DNA of 64,000 bases from Cryptomeria japonica (taxonomy: Eukaryota; Streptophyta; Pinopsida; Cupressales; Cupressaceae), in assembly GCF_030272615.1 (NCBI RefSeq), contig NC_081413.1:559709945-559773944 (forward strand), written 5' to 3'. This document shows, one piece after another, positions 47,484 through 58,999 of the stretch (within the stretch, counting starts at the first letter, position 1; every line of letters starts with the position of its first letter). The position numbers and the translations under genes were made by a program. The notes below the pieces were generated by a model. That model ran no database searches, was not told where the DNA came from, and was given only the letters and a program-made list of their open reading frames with translations.

Positions 47484-48816
47484 CTATCCTATGCTTCGAT
47501 TCACAAACTCCCTGCCATCAACTCCCTCATTGGCTAGTTCATCTGCTCTTCTGTTACCTTCCCTGTAAATATGATTGGTGAGGATGGAGTTAAAGTATGA
47601 CAAGAGATCCCTAGCCCTTCTAATTAAATTGCTTATTTTCCAATTGAAGGACTTGCCTGATCTGAGAGAATTTATGATGATCGCGGAATCCCCTTCAATT
47701 TCAAGATTTTGAATTCCTAGCTTGTGACAAAGCAACAAGCCTTCTACTACTGCATTAGCTTCTGCTACATTGTTAGTGGCCATCCCTATAGGTTTTGCAA
47801 GTGTAACAACCTCTTTCCCGTCCCAAGAGTGAATAACGCAGCCTAAACCTGTTGTGCCTGGGTTGCCCTGAGAAGCTCCATCAAAGTTGAGTTTGTGCCA
47901 ACCTGGAGGTGAAGGAGCCCAAACACACTACTTCCTAACCGCCAAATTGTGATTCTCCCCTGAGCCAACATATAGGGGAAGAATGAGGCCCTCCCAGCAT
48001 TTCCTAAAGGCTTTGTCCCTAAGTGAAAATTTAGAATTCTTCAAAGGGCATTTCCTAATATAGTTATTGGCAATCTCTATAATGGAAGCTTCGATTTTTA
48101 CAAGGAGAGCTGCAGAGTTGAGGGATTTCTCCTTAAAAATTCTTTTGTTCCTTTCTTTCCAGACCTCCTAGAGGAGGATAGAGGGGGAAATAATCCAGAT
48201 ATGCCTGTAGTGACCAAATTTTTGGGAGACGGGCCAGCTCTGCAGGAAGGAATTTACCAAAAATCCATTGCCAGCAGGAGGCAACAAATTCACAGTTAAG
48301 TAATAGGTGGTTTGCATCTTCCTCCATCTTGCAACATAATGGACATCTAGAGGGTTCGACATATCCCAATTTTCAAAACCAGTCCATTGTGAGGATTCTC
48401 TTTTGTAGAGAAGCCCAGAGGAAGGTCCTTGTTTTTGGAGAGCAAGAATTATGCCAGTAGAGGGACAAGAGGAGGTTGGAGATCATTCTAGATTCTAGCT
48501 TATGAGCGACCCTATAGCCTCATTTTACATTGTATTATCCATTATGAGATCCTAACCAGATTAAGTTATCCTGGTTGGAGTTAAACGAGAGCTTCCTGTT
48601 TTAGAGAATAGAAAATAGAAGGGAGCACTCTCTTTGATTAGTAGAGGATACAGTTAAAGGTTTCCAGCTCCAACCTAGAGTAGGGTCTGAGTTGGAATAG
48701 GTGACGTAATCTCTGACGTACTTTCCTACAGAGTTTTCCAACTCCAATTTTAAGGAATCATTGTGGATCATGCTGCTAATAGAGGGATACCCACCCCAAG
48801 AATCATTCCAAAACAT
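47484..48816 (-). pseudogene. LINE-C connection, zf-RVT and RNase H
   Basis: Block 48816-48601 begins MFWNDSWGGYPSIS, the usual phrase before the finger. Block 48369-48133 contains RCPLCCKMEEDANHLLLNC, an intact zf-RVT CxxC...H...C. The RNase H runs from about 47900 (LNFDGASQGNPGTTGLGC, first Asp) through ATNNVAEANAVVEGLLLC (Glu), LEIEGDSAIIINS (Asp) to HIYREGNRRADELANEG (last Asp), stopping at 47484. All four acidic residues are kept. The start Met at 47783 is internal and not a true start. Confidence 0.9.
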
Positions 48817-48888
48817 GGCTTTATCCCCTTGCCCAATATTCCAGGAGAGTTGATCAGAGAGGACTCCTATGCAGTTGGCAATGAAGTT

Positions 48889-50166
48889 CTAGATTCTAGA
48901 ACCTTTGGGGAGGGAGGGAATTCTAAAGATACTAGCCAGATTTGGGTTGCCCAGATACTTGTTCCTAATTATTTTTATGCATTTTAGTTGTGGTTCTTTA
49001 TAGATTCTCCATACTAATTTTGCTCCAAGTGCCCTATTTTGACTTTCTAGATTTTTACAACCTAATCCTCCATTAATTTTTGGGAGGCAAAGATTATCCC
49101 ATGCAATTAATGCAAACTTTTTCTTTTCCTCAAGGCCATGCCAAAAGAAGGTCCTCAAGATTCTATTGAGTCTGTCCCTGATATCTCCTGAGAGTTGGAG
49201 GCAAGACATATAATATTGTGGGATTGTCGAGAGGACAAAACGAATCAAGACAACTCTTCCTGCTAGCAATAACCATTTACCTTTCTATGATTACAATCTT
49301 GATTCCAATTTAGACAGGACTCCATCCCAGAGTTTGTTTTCTCTAACCCCTCTATCAATTGGGAGGCCTATACATTTACATGGGAGGGTTCCTGAATGTA
49401 ATCCTAAGAGATTTAGTATCTCCTTTTCTCTCTTCTCATTAGTGTTGAGGAATTTTTTTTTGGTTTCGTCTTTGTTGACCTCCTGTCTAGAGGCATTCGC
49501 ATACCAATCTAAAATCAATTTAAAGCTCCTAGCTTCACAAAGGGTGCTATTTCCTAGCAATAACGTATCATCCACGAATTGTTGATGAGTAACTGGATTG
49601 ACATTGCTAGTGACTCTTATTCCTTCTATGTTGATTAGCTCTTGAGACTTCTGGATTGTCTTGCCTAAGTCTTCTGCCATGACAATATAGAGGAAGGGGG
49701 ATATAGGATCCCCTCGCCTCAAGCCTTGGGAGCTTGTAAAGATTCCTTGGGGGGTCCCATTAACCAAAATTAAAAAATGAGGAGTTGAGATGCATTCGAA
49801 TATCAGGTTAACCCAACTTTTGTTAAAAACAAAGGCTGCCATACATTTGCAGAGGAATCTCCAGTCAACTCTATCGTAAGCTTTCTTAATATCTAACTTA
49901 ATAAGCATTGAGGGGCAAGAGTTGGTTCGGGAGGAGTGGATTGCCTTGTGAGCGAGGATAACCCCATCCAAAATAGATCTGCCAGGGACAAAACCAAAAT
50001 TTTCTTCCAAGATAATAATCGGAAGCAAAATTTTTAGTCTATTAGCTAATGCTTTTGTGAGAATTTTGTAGAGTGTTGTGCAGAGGGTGATAGGTCTAAA
50101 CTCTTCCAAGTTTGCTACATAGGTTTTTTTTGGAATGAGGAAAATGAAAGTGTTATTGATCTCTCG
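48889..50166 (-). pseudogene. LINE-C reverse transcriptase and thumb
   Basis: Block 50109-49291 has FRPITLCTTLYKILTKALA, ENFGFVPGRSILDGVI, MLIKLDIKKAYDRVDWRFL (catalytic Asp), SSQGLRRGDPISPFLYIVMA and FVDD (about 49560-49575). Block 49269-48889 is the thumb/connection with GRVVLIRFVLSTIPQYYMSC and WDNLCLPKINGGLGCKNL. One frame break lies between them at about 49280. Coding continues above 50109 to the truncation at 50166. Confidence 0.92.
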
Positions 50167-50185
50167 ATTTGAGATTAAGTTTATT

Positions 50186-51080
50186 ATTACAATTATAATT
50201 ATAAAATATTTTTAAATTAAATTATGATTATTCTTTTAAGAAAAATATATATTTTCATTATTAAATTTGTATTATATTATAATCATTATACCAAAGTTAT
50301 TCCAGATATGAAGTGAACCACCTACTTATTAAAATCAATGGTTCACTTCATATAGGAATGCTTTCGGCATAAAAGCATGCATTTTAATATTATTTATTAG
50401 AAAAAAAATATGCCTAAAAAAATTCTATATTTTATTATTATCTACTTTTAGTCAAAACATCTCTTAATATTATTTCTTTTATTAGAATATTATATCTTTT
50501 TTAAGTTTCTGAAAAAATAGAAGAAAAAATATTGAAAAAGAAAGAACCAGCTTTATTTAATTCTAGTTCTTCTTCTTCTTCTTTTTTTGTTAAATTTAAA
50601 ATTATTTCAATTATTTATATCTTTTTATAATAATTAAAATTATTATAATTAAGTTAATCTATAATTATTTGTCTTATTAAAATTTCAATTATGATAGAAT
50701 AGTTATATTTTAAATTGAAATATTTCTTTTATTACTATTTTCTTTTGATAAGAATGTCATTTAATATTATCATTTTTATTAGATATTCTATTTTTTATTA
50801 TTTATTCTAATTCTTCCACTTTTTTTCTAAGGATTAATTATTATTATTAATTAAAATTGTATTTTAATTATTTGCATTTTTTTTAATGAAATTACAAATA
50901 ATATTTAAAAGATTAATTATTTGTGTTTTTTTAATGAAATTACAAATAATATTTAAAAGATATTAGAATTTATACATTTCATCTTATTAAAAAATATTAT
51001 TATAGAATAATTATATTTGAATTTTATTCTAATTTATATAATAAAATAAATTTTAGCTTAACACTTAAATTAAATGCTTA
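50186..51080. repeat. AT-rich block, continuation after LINE-C
   Basis: Continues the module interrupted by LINE-C. Bases 50285-50760 repeat 43200-43680 directly (for example 'catgcattttaatattatttattag' at 50378 and 43298). A local 14-bp perfect hairpin (TATGAAGTGAACCA 50307-50320, inverse at 50339-50352) replaces part of the sequence seen in the other copy. From 50880 'aaatgaaattacaaataatatttaaaagatt' is present twice in tandem. Confidence 0.75.
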
Positions 51081-51199
51081 GAGCAAGAGAGGAAGAAAGA
51101 GAAACCAATTTTTGATTACTCATTTCATGCCAATAATTAAAGGATAACATATGTCCTTGGGGAGTTATGCTGATGTTAGCATGTCATTTGATTATTATC

Positions 51200-53015
51200 T
51201 GCATCCCCATCTCTCTCCCTTATCTATATCTCCTTACCCCTCCCTATATATCTCTCTCTCCCCTCCCCCCCCCTCTCTCTCCCCCCCCTCTCTATCTATT
51301 TGTATAGCTTTCTCCCACTTTATATATATCTCTATATCTCTTTTTCTTTTACTCAAACACACATTTCCTCTTTCTCCCTCTTTATCTCTATATCTACATC
51401 TCTCTCACTCACACAAACACACACTCTAGCCTATTTCTCCCTCCCTATCTCTATTCCATCTCACTATCTCTAGATCAAATACACTCCTCTTCCTTCATCG
51501 CTCTCATTCTCTCTATATCCCTCTCTACCTCTCCATATGTGACTTCCTATATCTTTATCTTTCTATCTCTCTATCTACCCCCCTCTAATTCTCATCCTCT
51601 TTCTATCTCTATTTATCGCTCTCCCCCTTTTTCTCTCTCCTTCCATCTCTCCCTCTTTCTCACCCCCTTTATATTTTACAAGTTATATAATTTACCCTTT
51701 AGATCCTTTCTATCCATATATATCTCTTTCTATCCCTACGTATCCCTTCTCTCCTTTTTTCTATCTTATCTCTCCCTATCTTCCCATCACTCCCTCTTTT
51801 TATATCTCTCTACTTCTGCTCTCTCTAATGTATATACACACACTCCATGTTTCTCCCCCCTCTCTCTATATATACCTCTCTCTATCTATATTTCCCGATA
51901 TTTATCTCTCCCCCTCTCTTCAAAGTCTAAACCTTTCTCTCTATTACTTGCCTTTGTTAGCTCCTTTCTCTCACTCTTGCCTCCCCCCTCTCTCTATAAT
52001 TCACTCCATATCTCTTGCACAATATATAATTTTTTATATTTCTCTCAATCTCTCTCTAGCTAGTCTACCTATCTCTTTCTATACACATATCTCTATTTAT
52101 CTGCTTGTCCCTCTCCATCTATTTATATTTTCCTCTATCTATATCAATACCCCCCCCACTCTCTCTTTAGGTCATCCCTCTCTTTATCTTAACCTCCTCT
52201 CAATTTCTCCCCATCTCTCCCTCCCTCATTCCCTCCCTATCCCCCTATCTATCTATTTATCTCTACCTCTCTCTCCCTTTTTCTTCTTGTATATCTCTAT
52301 ATCTCTCTTTCTCTTCCAATATATATCTATCTCCCCTATTTCTCTCACCCTCTCTCCATCTCTATTTGTCCATTTATTTATCTCTCTCCCTCCCCCCCCT
52401 CTCTCTCTATATATATCATCTCTCCATCTTCCTTTATATATCTCTCTATCTCTTCCTCTTTGTCTTTCCCTCTCTATCTCCTCTTTTTCTATCTTTATCT
52501 CCCCGTCTTCCTTGCTCCATCTTTTTTTACCTCCTCTCTTTTTCTATCTTCATCTCTCCCACTAATCTCTAGACATGCCTCCTATCCATCCATATCTCTC
52601 TCATTCTCCCTCTTTTTGAACCTCTATATCCATATCTCTTTTCCTCTCTATATCTATCTCTCCCTATCTCTTCTTTCATCTGTCCCTCTATCTCTATCTC
52701 TCTCTACCACTATATCTCTCCCTCTATCTATATATCACTTCCTATCTCTATCTTTATCTTTCTATATCTTCACCTATCTGTAACTATTTATTTTTCTCTT
52801 CCATATCTATATATTCCTCCCCCCTCTCTATCTCTGTCTCACTCACATCTCTCTCCTTCTCTCCATTTTCCTCTCCCCATTCTCCATCTCTATCTTTGAC
52901 TCCATCAATATCTTCATCTTGTTCTCTATCTCTATATCTATCTTATTACCCATCTCCATCTCACTCTTACTCCTCTATATATACTTCTTTCTAGCCCTAT
53001 CTCAACCTCTCTCTC
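51200..53015. repeat. 1.8-kb polypyrimidine tract (TCTCTA/TCTCCC-rich)
   Basis: The plus strand is almost entirely C, T and some A in the phrases 'tctctctatctctccc', 'tatatctctctatctc' and 'ccccccctctctctc', with hardly any G. The plus-strand frames at 51151-52783 are Ser/Leu/Pro/Tyr-rich translations of this repeat and are not genes. It sits between AT-rich modules, with ordinary sequence resuming at about 53020. Confidence 0.97.
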
Positions 53016-54108
53016 GTGCGCACCAATTGCAAACATAATGTGAGCTTGTTGCTAATAAAACTTGATTATCTTCTCAATTCAAAGGTTTCATTTCAGTTAT
53101 GATTGAATCTTGTGGATGGATATTTGATTTTAAGCTATCTCCTCTCAATTAAGTGCTTTGTTGCACAAACAACATCCACAAATTGACCTCATGAACTACA
53201 CACCAATTGACCTTCCACACCTCTTTAGTAACCCATTGCACACCAAAGTGCAATTGCTAGTTTATATTGTTTTATTAAAATAAGAGTTGTAGTTCATATT
53301 ACATAATTTATTTTTTCTAATATAATTTTAAAATAACAATGATTCAAAATTACAATAATTAAAAATTAAAACAAATTAAAACAAATATTTTTATTACACT
53401 ACTATGATGACAAGTACTTGCCACTATGTGGCACTTTTGTTAGTACTTTCCATAGACAATACTATTGCATTCAAGTCTAACCAATCAATTAGTTTGCACA
53501 AATCAAACATGATTATTAGTTTTTCTTTCAAAATAAACTTGGTTTTTGTAAAGTTGAGATTTATATTTTTAAATTTAAGTATTGTAAAAATTATTTATCT
53601 ACACTATGATTGGGTTAAAAATTTGGTGTTATAGGAGCAAATTTTTAGGAATGATAGATATTTTAGTTTTTTTTTGAGATTTCCTTTATAGTTTTTATTA
53701 TTTTTTATTATTTATAATATTGTAAATAGAATATTTTTTCTAAATATAGATAATAAAACCAATTATAGGGATTTGATTTAGTTTAAATTAAATTAACTGA
53801 AAAATTAAATACAAGTATTTCTATTGAAAAAACCTAATTATTATATGTATTCTTTATAATTGTATTTTATATATCTTTTTGAAATCATTCTATTTTTTAA
53901 ATCATAATTTTAATCATTTTAATATATACAAAATAATATAATAACTTTTGATTAAAAAAATTTCTATTTTCACATTGATAATTATTAATAGTTATTTAAT
54001 TAAGACCAATTATAATTAATATTACATAACAAGAAAAATAATATAATATTACACTATAGATTAATAATTAAATTTGTACCCATTCATGGGTTCCCCAGGG
54101 TTAATCCT

Positions 54109-54606
54109 TTGTGTGCTTCCCTTGATGGGGAGATGGTGAAATGGTCAAAATCAAAGAAGGGGTGGGTGAAAATAAATTTCGATGGGGCCTCAAAAGGTAA
54201 TCCAAGGACTTCAGGTGCGGGATGTGTGGCCTGTGATGATGAAGGGAAGATCCTCTTCACATGTTTAAGAAGGCTTCAAGATGGAACCAATAATGATGCG
54301 AAGGCTCAAGCGGCTTTACTTGCAGCTGATCTGGCAGTAAACATGAAGGTAACGAAGGTACATCTGGAGGGTGACTCTGAAATTATAGTCAATGCTTTGA
54401 TCAAAGGCAATACTCCATGTTGGAAGTTGAATAAATACATACACATTATTAGTGGAAAGCTTAAATCTTTCCAAGAATTTTGTATCTCTCATGTGAAAAG
54501 AGGAGAAAATGTCATTGCTGACGACCTTTCAGATGAAGCGTGTGAGCTCACAATAGAGGAAGTGAGGTGGAACGATTGGAAAGAAGACATAGTGAGATGG
54601 AGTTAA
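54109..54606 (+). pseudogene. LINE-D RNase H domain (catalytic Glu replaced)
   Basis: An open frame of 165 codons begins MCASLDGEMVKWSKSKKGW; the true coding start lay upstream in the lost part. The RVT_3-type RNase H shows WVKINFDGASKGNP (first Asp), then DGTNNDAKAQAALLAADLA where the usual Ala-Glu pair is Ala-Lys, then HLEGDSEIIVNALIKGN (Asp) and HVKRGENVIADDLSDEA (last Asp). The loss of the second carboxylate should abolish activity. The frame ends at a TAA at 54604-54606. Confidence 0.85.
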
Positions 54607-54925
54607 GGTTTCCTGCCAAGTTGGTATGCCTGCAATTTCAAATTTCATGTCTGTCAGCTGGCATTTCATATGAGTAAGGTCCCGTGTTAATAAATGGCGG
54701 CGGTGGTGGAGTGTGTTACTTTTAATTCTAATTTTGGTATTCTCATGCATTTAATGAGAATAGTGTGTAATTTAGTGAAGGTAATTGGTTTTGACAGACC
54801 TCATCAGGATTTTCTCTGCAATTTTTTTTCCTGCGAACACCAGAATGGAAGCAAGTTTTACTCTATAGTCCTCCAAGCTAATGCCAACTTTTTGAGGACC
54901 CATCCCACTGAAAAATCTTGAGAAG

Positions 54926-55213
54926 ATGTTTCTTGAAAAAGGCCCATTATTTTTGAAGGTAATTCAGTTGGTACTGAGTGAGGAGGTGGCAGTTATAGGC
55001 CACATATACAGATGCAGAGCGAACATTTACTCTCTCATCATGGCTTGGGGATTGGAGTTGGGCTACTCATGCGCGGATGTGAGAAAAGTTCTGAAGAAGA
55101 TCATTCCACAGGAGTATCTGTCAAATATGGAGTCCTTGCTGGAATGGGTCGTACCAGGTTGGGGCTTCAATCTCTTTGATAAAATCCCAGAAGAAAATGT
55201 GGATTTGTGGTGA
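54926..55213 (+). pseudogene. LINE-D 3' extension ORF, unknown
   Basis: A 95-residue frame (MFLEKGPLFLKVIQLVLSEE ... IPQEYLSNMESLLEW) lies about 320 bases after the RNase H stop on the same strand. It has balanced, protein-like composition. An in-frame or near-frame continuation follows after the stop at 55213. No domain was recognised and no obvious similarity to the extension ORFs of copies B and C was seen. It may be the remains of a C-terminal or accessory LINE protein. Confidence 0.4.
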
Positions 55214-56217
55214 GGCACTCTCGAATCTAATTCCTTCGTTGTCGCGAGGAAGCTCGAGTCCGTTTTAGGGATGACGTGAGATGAGGCTAGGAAGGGCTGG
55301 TGGTCTACATCCATATAATGGAAATCGAAGATGTAATTCATTAGGAGGGTGGGGAGGTGAGGATTGTGGAAGAGATGAGATGCAGGAGGCCGATTACGAG
55401 AAAGCTATTGGCGGAATTGGCAAGGCAGGGTGTAGTGGGTGGTGTGGCTGGTGGGTTTGGTGACGTGACAAAAGGATGAAATTCGCATGGGCTAGCGACT
55501 GAAGGTGTAGAAAGGAAAACTGGAGACTCACATGCCTCGACTGGAGCAACTGTGAAGAAAGAGAGATGAGGAATTCTCTGGACTAGGGTACTTCTGGGCG
55601 CCTCTTTTTGTTTAGATAGCATTTTATTTGAAAAAATTAAATTTCTATTTTCTATTATAAACGATTTGAACAATTCGGCCAAATTTTTTATTAGCATGAT
55701 GTAATTATGAACTTCTGCTCTTGATGACGTGGGGGTGGGGTAGGGTTTGAGCGGTATACTATTTTGGGAAACTATGGTTTTAGATGGGAGGTTTGGATGG
55801 TTTTTGTGGGTGGTTTGGGGAAGCGGTTTTTTTTTTTTTGATGCAGATGTACCTTTTAGTCTTAACTAATAAAATATAATTATTACAGATAAAAATAAAA
55901 AATTAAATTTGAGATTAATTTTATTATTATAATTACAATTATATAAATTTTTAATATTAGATTAGGATTATGCTTTTAAGAAAAAAACATATTTTCACTA
56001 TTAAATTTATATTATATTATAATTATTTTATTGACATAAGAGTTATAATTAATATTATATAAATATATTTATACTAATATAATTTTAAAATAAAAATGAT
56101 TCAAAATCATAATTATTAAAAACTAGACAGATTTTTATTACAATACTATGACCAATATATTATATATTTTTATTAATAAGAGTTGTAGTTATAGTACTTG
56201 CCGTAGGCAATACTATT

Positions 56218-57004
56218 TGTTTATGGTGAAAAGTGGATAATGGAAACAACAATACTAAAAGACTAAATGAATTCAACCACAAAACCCTAGCCTAACAACA
56301 ACAAAGATCTACCATAACATATGAAGATTACCTAAGATAATGCAAATAAACAAAATCACAAAGATTATACCATCACATGTCCAGTAGGGTTTGAATTTCC
56401 ATTCTTCCTATCTCCATTGATCTTGCTTGATATATTTGCTCCCAGATTTTGTGTGCACAAGAGCTCAACAAAGAACGAAATGTGGTTGATAGCTTGATCG
56501 CAAGAAGGCTTGATTGCATAAGATTGATTAGAATGCTAGGAGCTTCAGAGGATTGATAATGAAAGAAGCATCCTCTTATATAGAAGACACTTTAGGAAAT
56601 GGAGGGATAAGATTAAGAGGTGTAAAAGATAAATGGCCGGCTAGGATTGAAGGGTAGGTAGAGAAAATAAGAAAATAATGAGAGGGTAGGTGGTGTAGGA
56701 ATTAAGAGATGAATGACATGTGTCATGGGTAGAAAAGGCTAATGAATGAATTAAATAAATAAAGATTTATTTAATTAATAGAGGAAGTGGGGTCAATTGA
56801 ATAAATAAAAGTATTTATTTAATTTAGAAAAATGACAATTTAAATAAATAAAAGTATTTATTTAAATGAGGAAAAAGACTAGAAAAGGATAAATGAATTA
56901 ATTAAATAAATAGATTTATTTAATTAATAAAAGAATTAGGCTTAAAATAATTAAATAAATAAAAATATTTATTTAATTAGATAGGACAATTTTAGGTGTC
57001 TACA
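56218..57004 (-). mobile_element. 3' LTR of Tat-like element, copy B
   Basis: The coding strand starts TGTAGACACCTAAAATTG at 57004 right after the PPT and ends ...CATAAACA at 56218 (787 bp). It has alternating ATTTATTTAATT blocks near its start and a TATA box CTATATAAGAGG at 56572-56583. It inserted at the edge of an AT-rich module, so the preceding CTATT (56213-56217) should be the target duplication; the partner is outside the window. Confidence 0.75.
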
Positions 57005-57017
57005 TTTTTCTCCTCTT
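57005..57017 (-). promoter_or_regulatory. Polypurine tract of Tat-like element, copy B
   Basis: The coding strand reads AAGAGGAGAAAAA immediately before the LTR. The upstream phrase 'ttgaaacaacgcgacaagc' resembles the one before the plus-strand tract at 4464, which supports common ancestry. Confidence 0.8.
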
Positions 57018-57496
57018 TGAGCCAATGTAGCTTGTCGCGTTGTTTCAAAGAAGATAAGATGAACTGATACAAAGTTGCCCCAGGACGGGAAGGATATGCC
57101 TGCTCGAGAGATTGGATGAATTTTGTCTGAAAAGATCATAGACAATCTCTTGATAAGAAAGAAAGGCTAGAAAGGACTGACAAGATAGGATAGAGTGACA
57201 GAGTCACGGGATAAAGAAGACTGATGCGGGAGACTAGGGCTAGGGTAGTCTATAAGATAGACTATGAGGGAAAACATCCTCATTGTCATCCACACATCGA
57301 AGAGATCAGAGTGCAGAGAGCAGATAGTAGTCAGCAACGATGGCATTGGTGCATAGATTCAATCGCGTTCACCGATATCAGAGGCCAGCAGATACAAGAG
57401 AGCCAGAAAGTATTGCAAAACCTCCTCGTACCTTGTTGCATTAATTGTTGTCATAAATGCATGTTAGGTAGGTCAATAAATGCATATTAGGTATGT
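57005..57496. other. Non-coding 3' internal region of Tat-like copy B
   Basis: Lies between the PPT and the solo LTR. A plus-strand 88-residue frame (57224-57490) shows no motif and is not supported. A phrase 'ataaatgcatgttaggta/ataaatgcatattaggta' is duplicated at about 57451-57494. Nothing else is seen. Confidence 0.5.
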
Positions 57497-57501
57497 CTAA
57501 G

Positions 57502-58969
57502 TGATGCACGCTAAAAAGGACACAAGAGAACACAAGTTCAAACGTTAATATGTTAGTGACACAAATGAAAGACAAATGAACCTATGATCCTAAACATGCA
57601 TATCAAGAGAGATATAAAACAAATATTGAAAAGCATACAAAAACAAAGGAAGGAAATAAACTCCCCCAAGATGCTCTCCAACATGCACATAGTTGCTCCT
57701 CCCTTGTTCCTCTCCTCTCCAAGTTCCACATGAGTGTAGCCCTCAAATTTTTGCACTATCTATGGATGTCTTATGGGGATTTAAGATTATGAAAACAAAA
57801 ATAACTACTTATGCAAGTGTAAACAAGCTAATAAGAGAACACACCTTAATTATTCTATGTTAATTTTAGCCAAAATAACAACACAAATGCTTGTAAAATG
57901 CTCTCTTGAAATGACTATAAGTTTGATGCATACAAGATTTCTGGATCCTTTTGAAGAAGGAATGGACTCTATTTATAGGAAAAATGGAGAAATGGATGGT
58001 TGAGATTGAGTAATCTCAATAAGGGCCAGGATTGATGGGTTTATGATCCATGTGAGGGATTTCAACCCAATCCTAGGATGACAAATGTCAACATGAGATG
58101 GCTTGAGAGGAGAGGGAAGAAACATTAAATGCTTGAGATAACTTGAAGGTTACCTTAGGAGGTAAGGTTTAGGCTTGAGTTAGTGAATAAAACATTTATC
58201 CAATGAATAATGCCTTTACCCAATGGACAAACTCTTGTGCAAGAGTTAGTAGGGATAACCATGGTCAAAGCAATGAATGCTTGAAGAGACCCATGAGTTA
58301 AATGAGGGTTGAGTTAGAGGGAAAGTCTCTAACCATGTGGGTGAGTTGTGTTTAACCATTAATGGTTATGTAAGAGCCATAAATGGTTATGTAAGAACCA
58401 TTAATGGTTTGGAAGACTTTGGGGGTTAACTTGTTGGAGAATAAAAGCCTTTAATGCTTTTCAAATACTTTAGAGGCTTTGAGAAGTGATTTATCTTTAC
58501 TTAGGAATGAGACAATAATTAGGGGATGGATTAGGCTAATTTGGAATGGATTATAAGAATCTAGAATGGGATTTAGGATGCAAGTGGGTTTAGTGGGTGA
58601 GAGAAAATAGGATTTTAATTAAAATAAAATTCATTTATTTCAACTAAAAGTGTGCAACTTGCATATGTAGGAGAATGCAAGTTGGGGGGGGGTGGTGAGG
58701 GGGTTTAGAGATTTAAATAAATATTTATTTATTTATTTAAATGAGGAAAGGGGGTTTTAATTAAACAAATATGCTTTATTCATTTAATTAATTGTTAGAG
58801 TGTGGTTAAATGAATTAATTCAAATAAATTGAATAATTTATTTAGTTACTAGAAGAAGAGGTTGAGAATGAATGAATTAAATATTAATTTAATTGATGAT
58901 TGATGGTTTAAATAATCAAATAAATACTAAATATTCATTTAATTAAGTGGACAGATTTATGTGTCTACA
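57502..58969 (-). mobile_element. Solo gypsy LTR with CTAAG target duplication
   Basis: The unit begins TGATGCACG and ends GTGTCTACA on the plus strand (1468 bp); on its own strand TGTAGACACATAAATC...CATCA. Perfect 5-bp duplications CTAAG flank it (57497-57501, 58970-58974). It is the same family as the LTR at 4479-5995. It carries a TATA box TATAAATAGA (minus, 57969-57978), a poly-G stretch near 58685 and a short peptide frame (57756-57553). It inserted into the 3' region of Tat-like copy B and then lost its interior by LTR recombination. Confidence 0.93.
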
Positions 58970-58999
58970 CTAAGAAACTTGTCAAGCGAGTCAAAACAT

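Larger units (their letters stand above)
44382..50166 (-). mobile_element. 5'-truncated LINE, copy C, with 19-bp target duplication
   Basis: The element lies on the minus strand between two exact copies of ATTTGAGATTAAGTTTATT (44363-44381 and 50167-50185). Its 3' tail is (AAAT)n-like: TTTATTTATTTA on the plus strand at 44380-44395. The 5' end begins within RT motif 1 (NNTFIFLIPKK), so endonuclease and ORF1 are missing. Domains in order are RT, thumb, zf-RVT, RNase H, then an unusually long 3' region of about 3.1 kb with an unknown ORF and several dinucleotide repeats. It belongs to a different subfamily from copy B, judging by protein divergence. Confidence 0.93.
54077..55900 (+). mobile_element. 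Heavily 5'-truncated LINE, copy D
   Basis: The only plus-strand LINE here, flanked by AATTAAATTTG at 54066-54076 and 55901-55911 (11 bp exact). It begins just before an RNase H domain and ends in an A-rich tail (GATAAAAATAAAA). Length is 1.8 kb, of which about 1.3 kb follows the RNase H stop, so again a long 3' extension is present. It sits in the same AT-rich module as copies B and C. Confidence 0.88.
53240..56217 (+). repeat. AT-rich modules, forward copies, split by LINE-D
   Basis: Bases 53240-53440 are the end of one module (…ACAAGTACTTGCCACTATGTGGCAC). A second module runs from about 53440 (AGTACTTTCCATAGACAATACTATTG) through 54065, resumes after LINE-D at 55912, and ends ATAGTACTTGCCGTAGGCAATACTATT at 56217, where the Tat-like LTR begins. 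The interior matches 43640-44362 in the same orientation and 41062-41935 inversely. The 76-residue frame at 53404-53634 is a by-product. Confidence 0.65.

Noticed and set aside
51151-52783. Overlapping plus-strand frames of up to 245 residues rich in Ser, Leu, Pro, Tyr
   Set aside because: They are translations of a polypyrimidine microsatellite in several frames at once; composition alone explains the lack of stops.
55281-55697. Small frames on both strands after the LINE-D extension ORF
   Set aside because: No motif, overlapping on opposite strands, and inside the LINE-D 3' region; treated as untranslated or decayed sequence.
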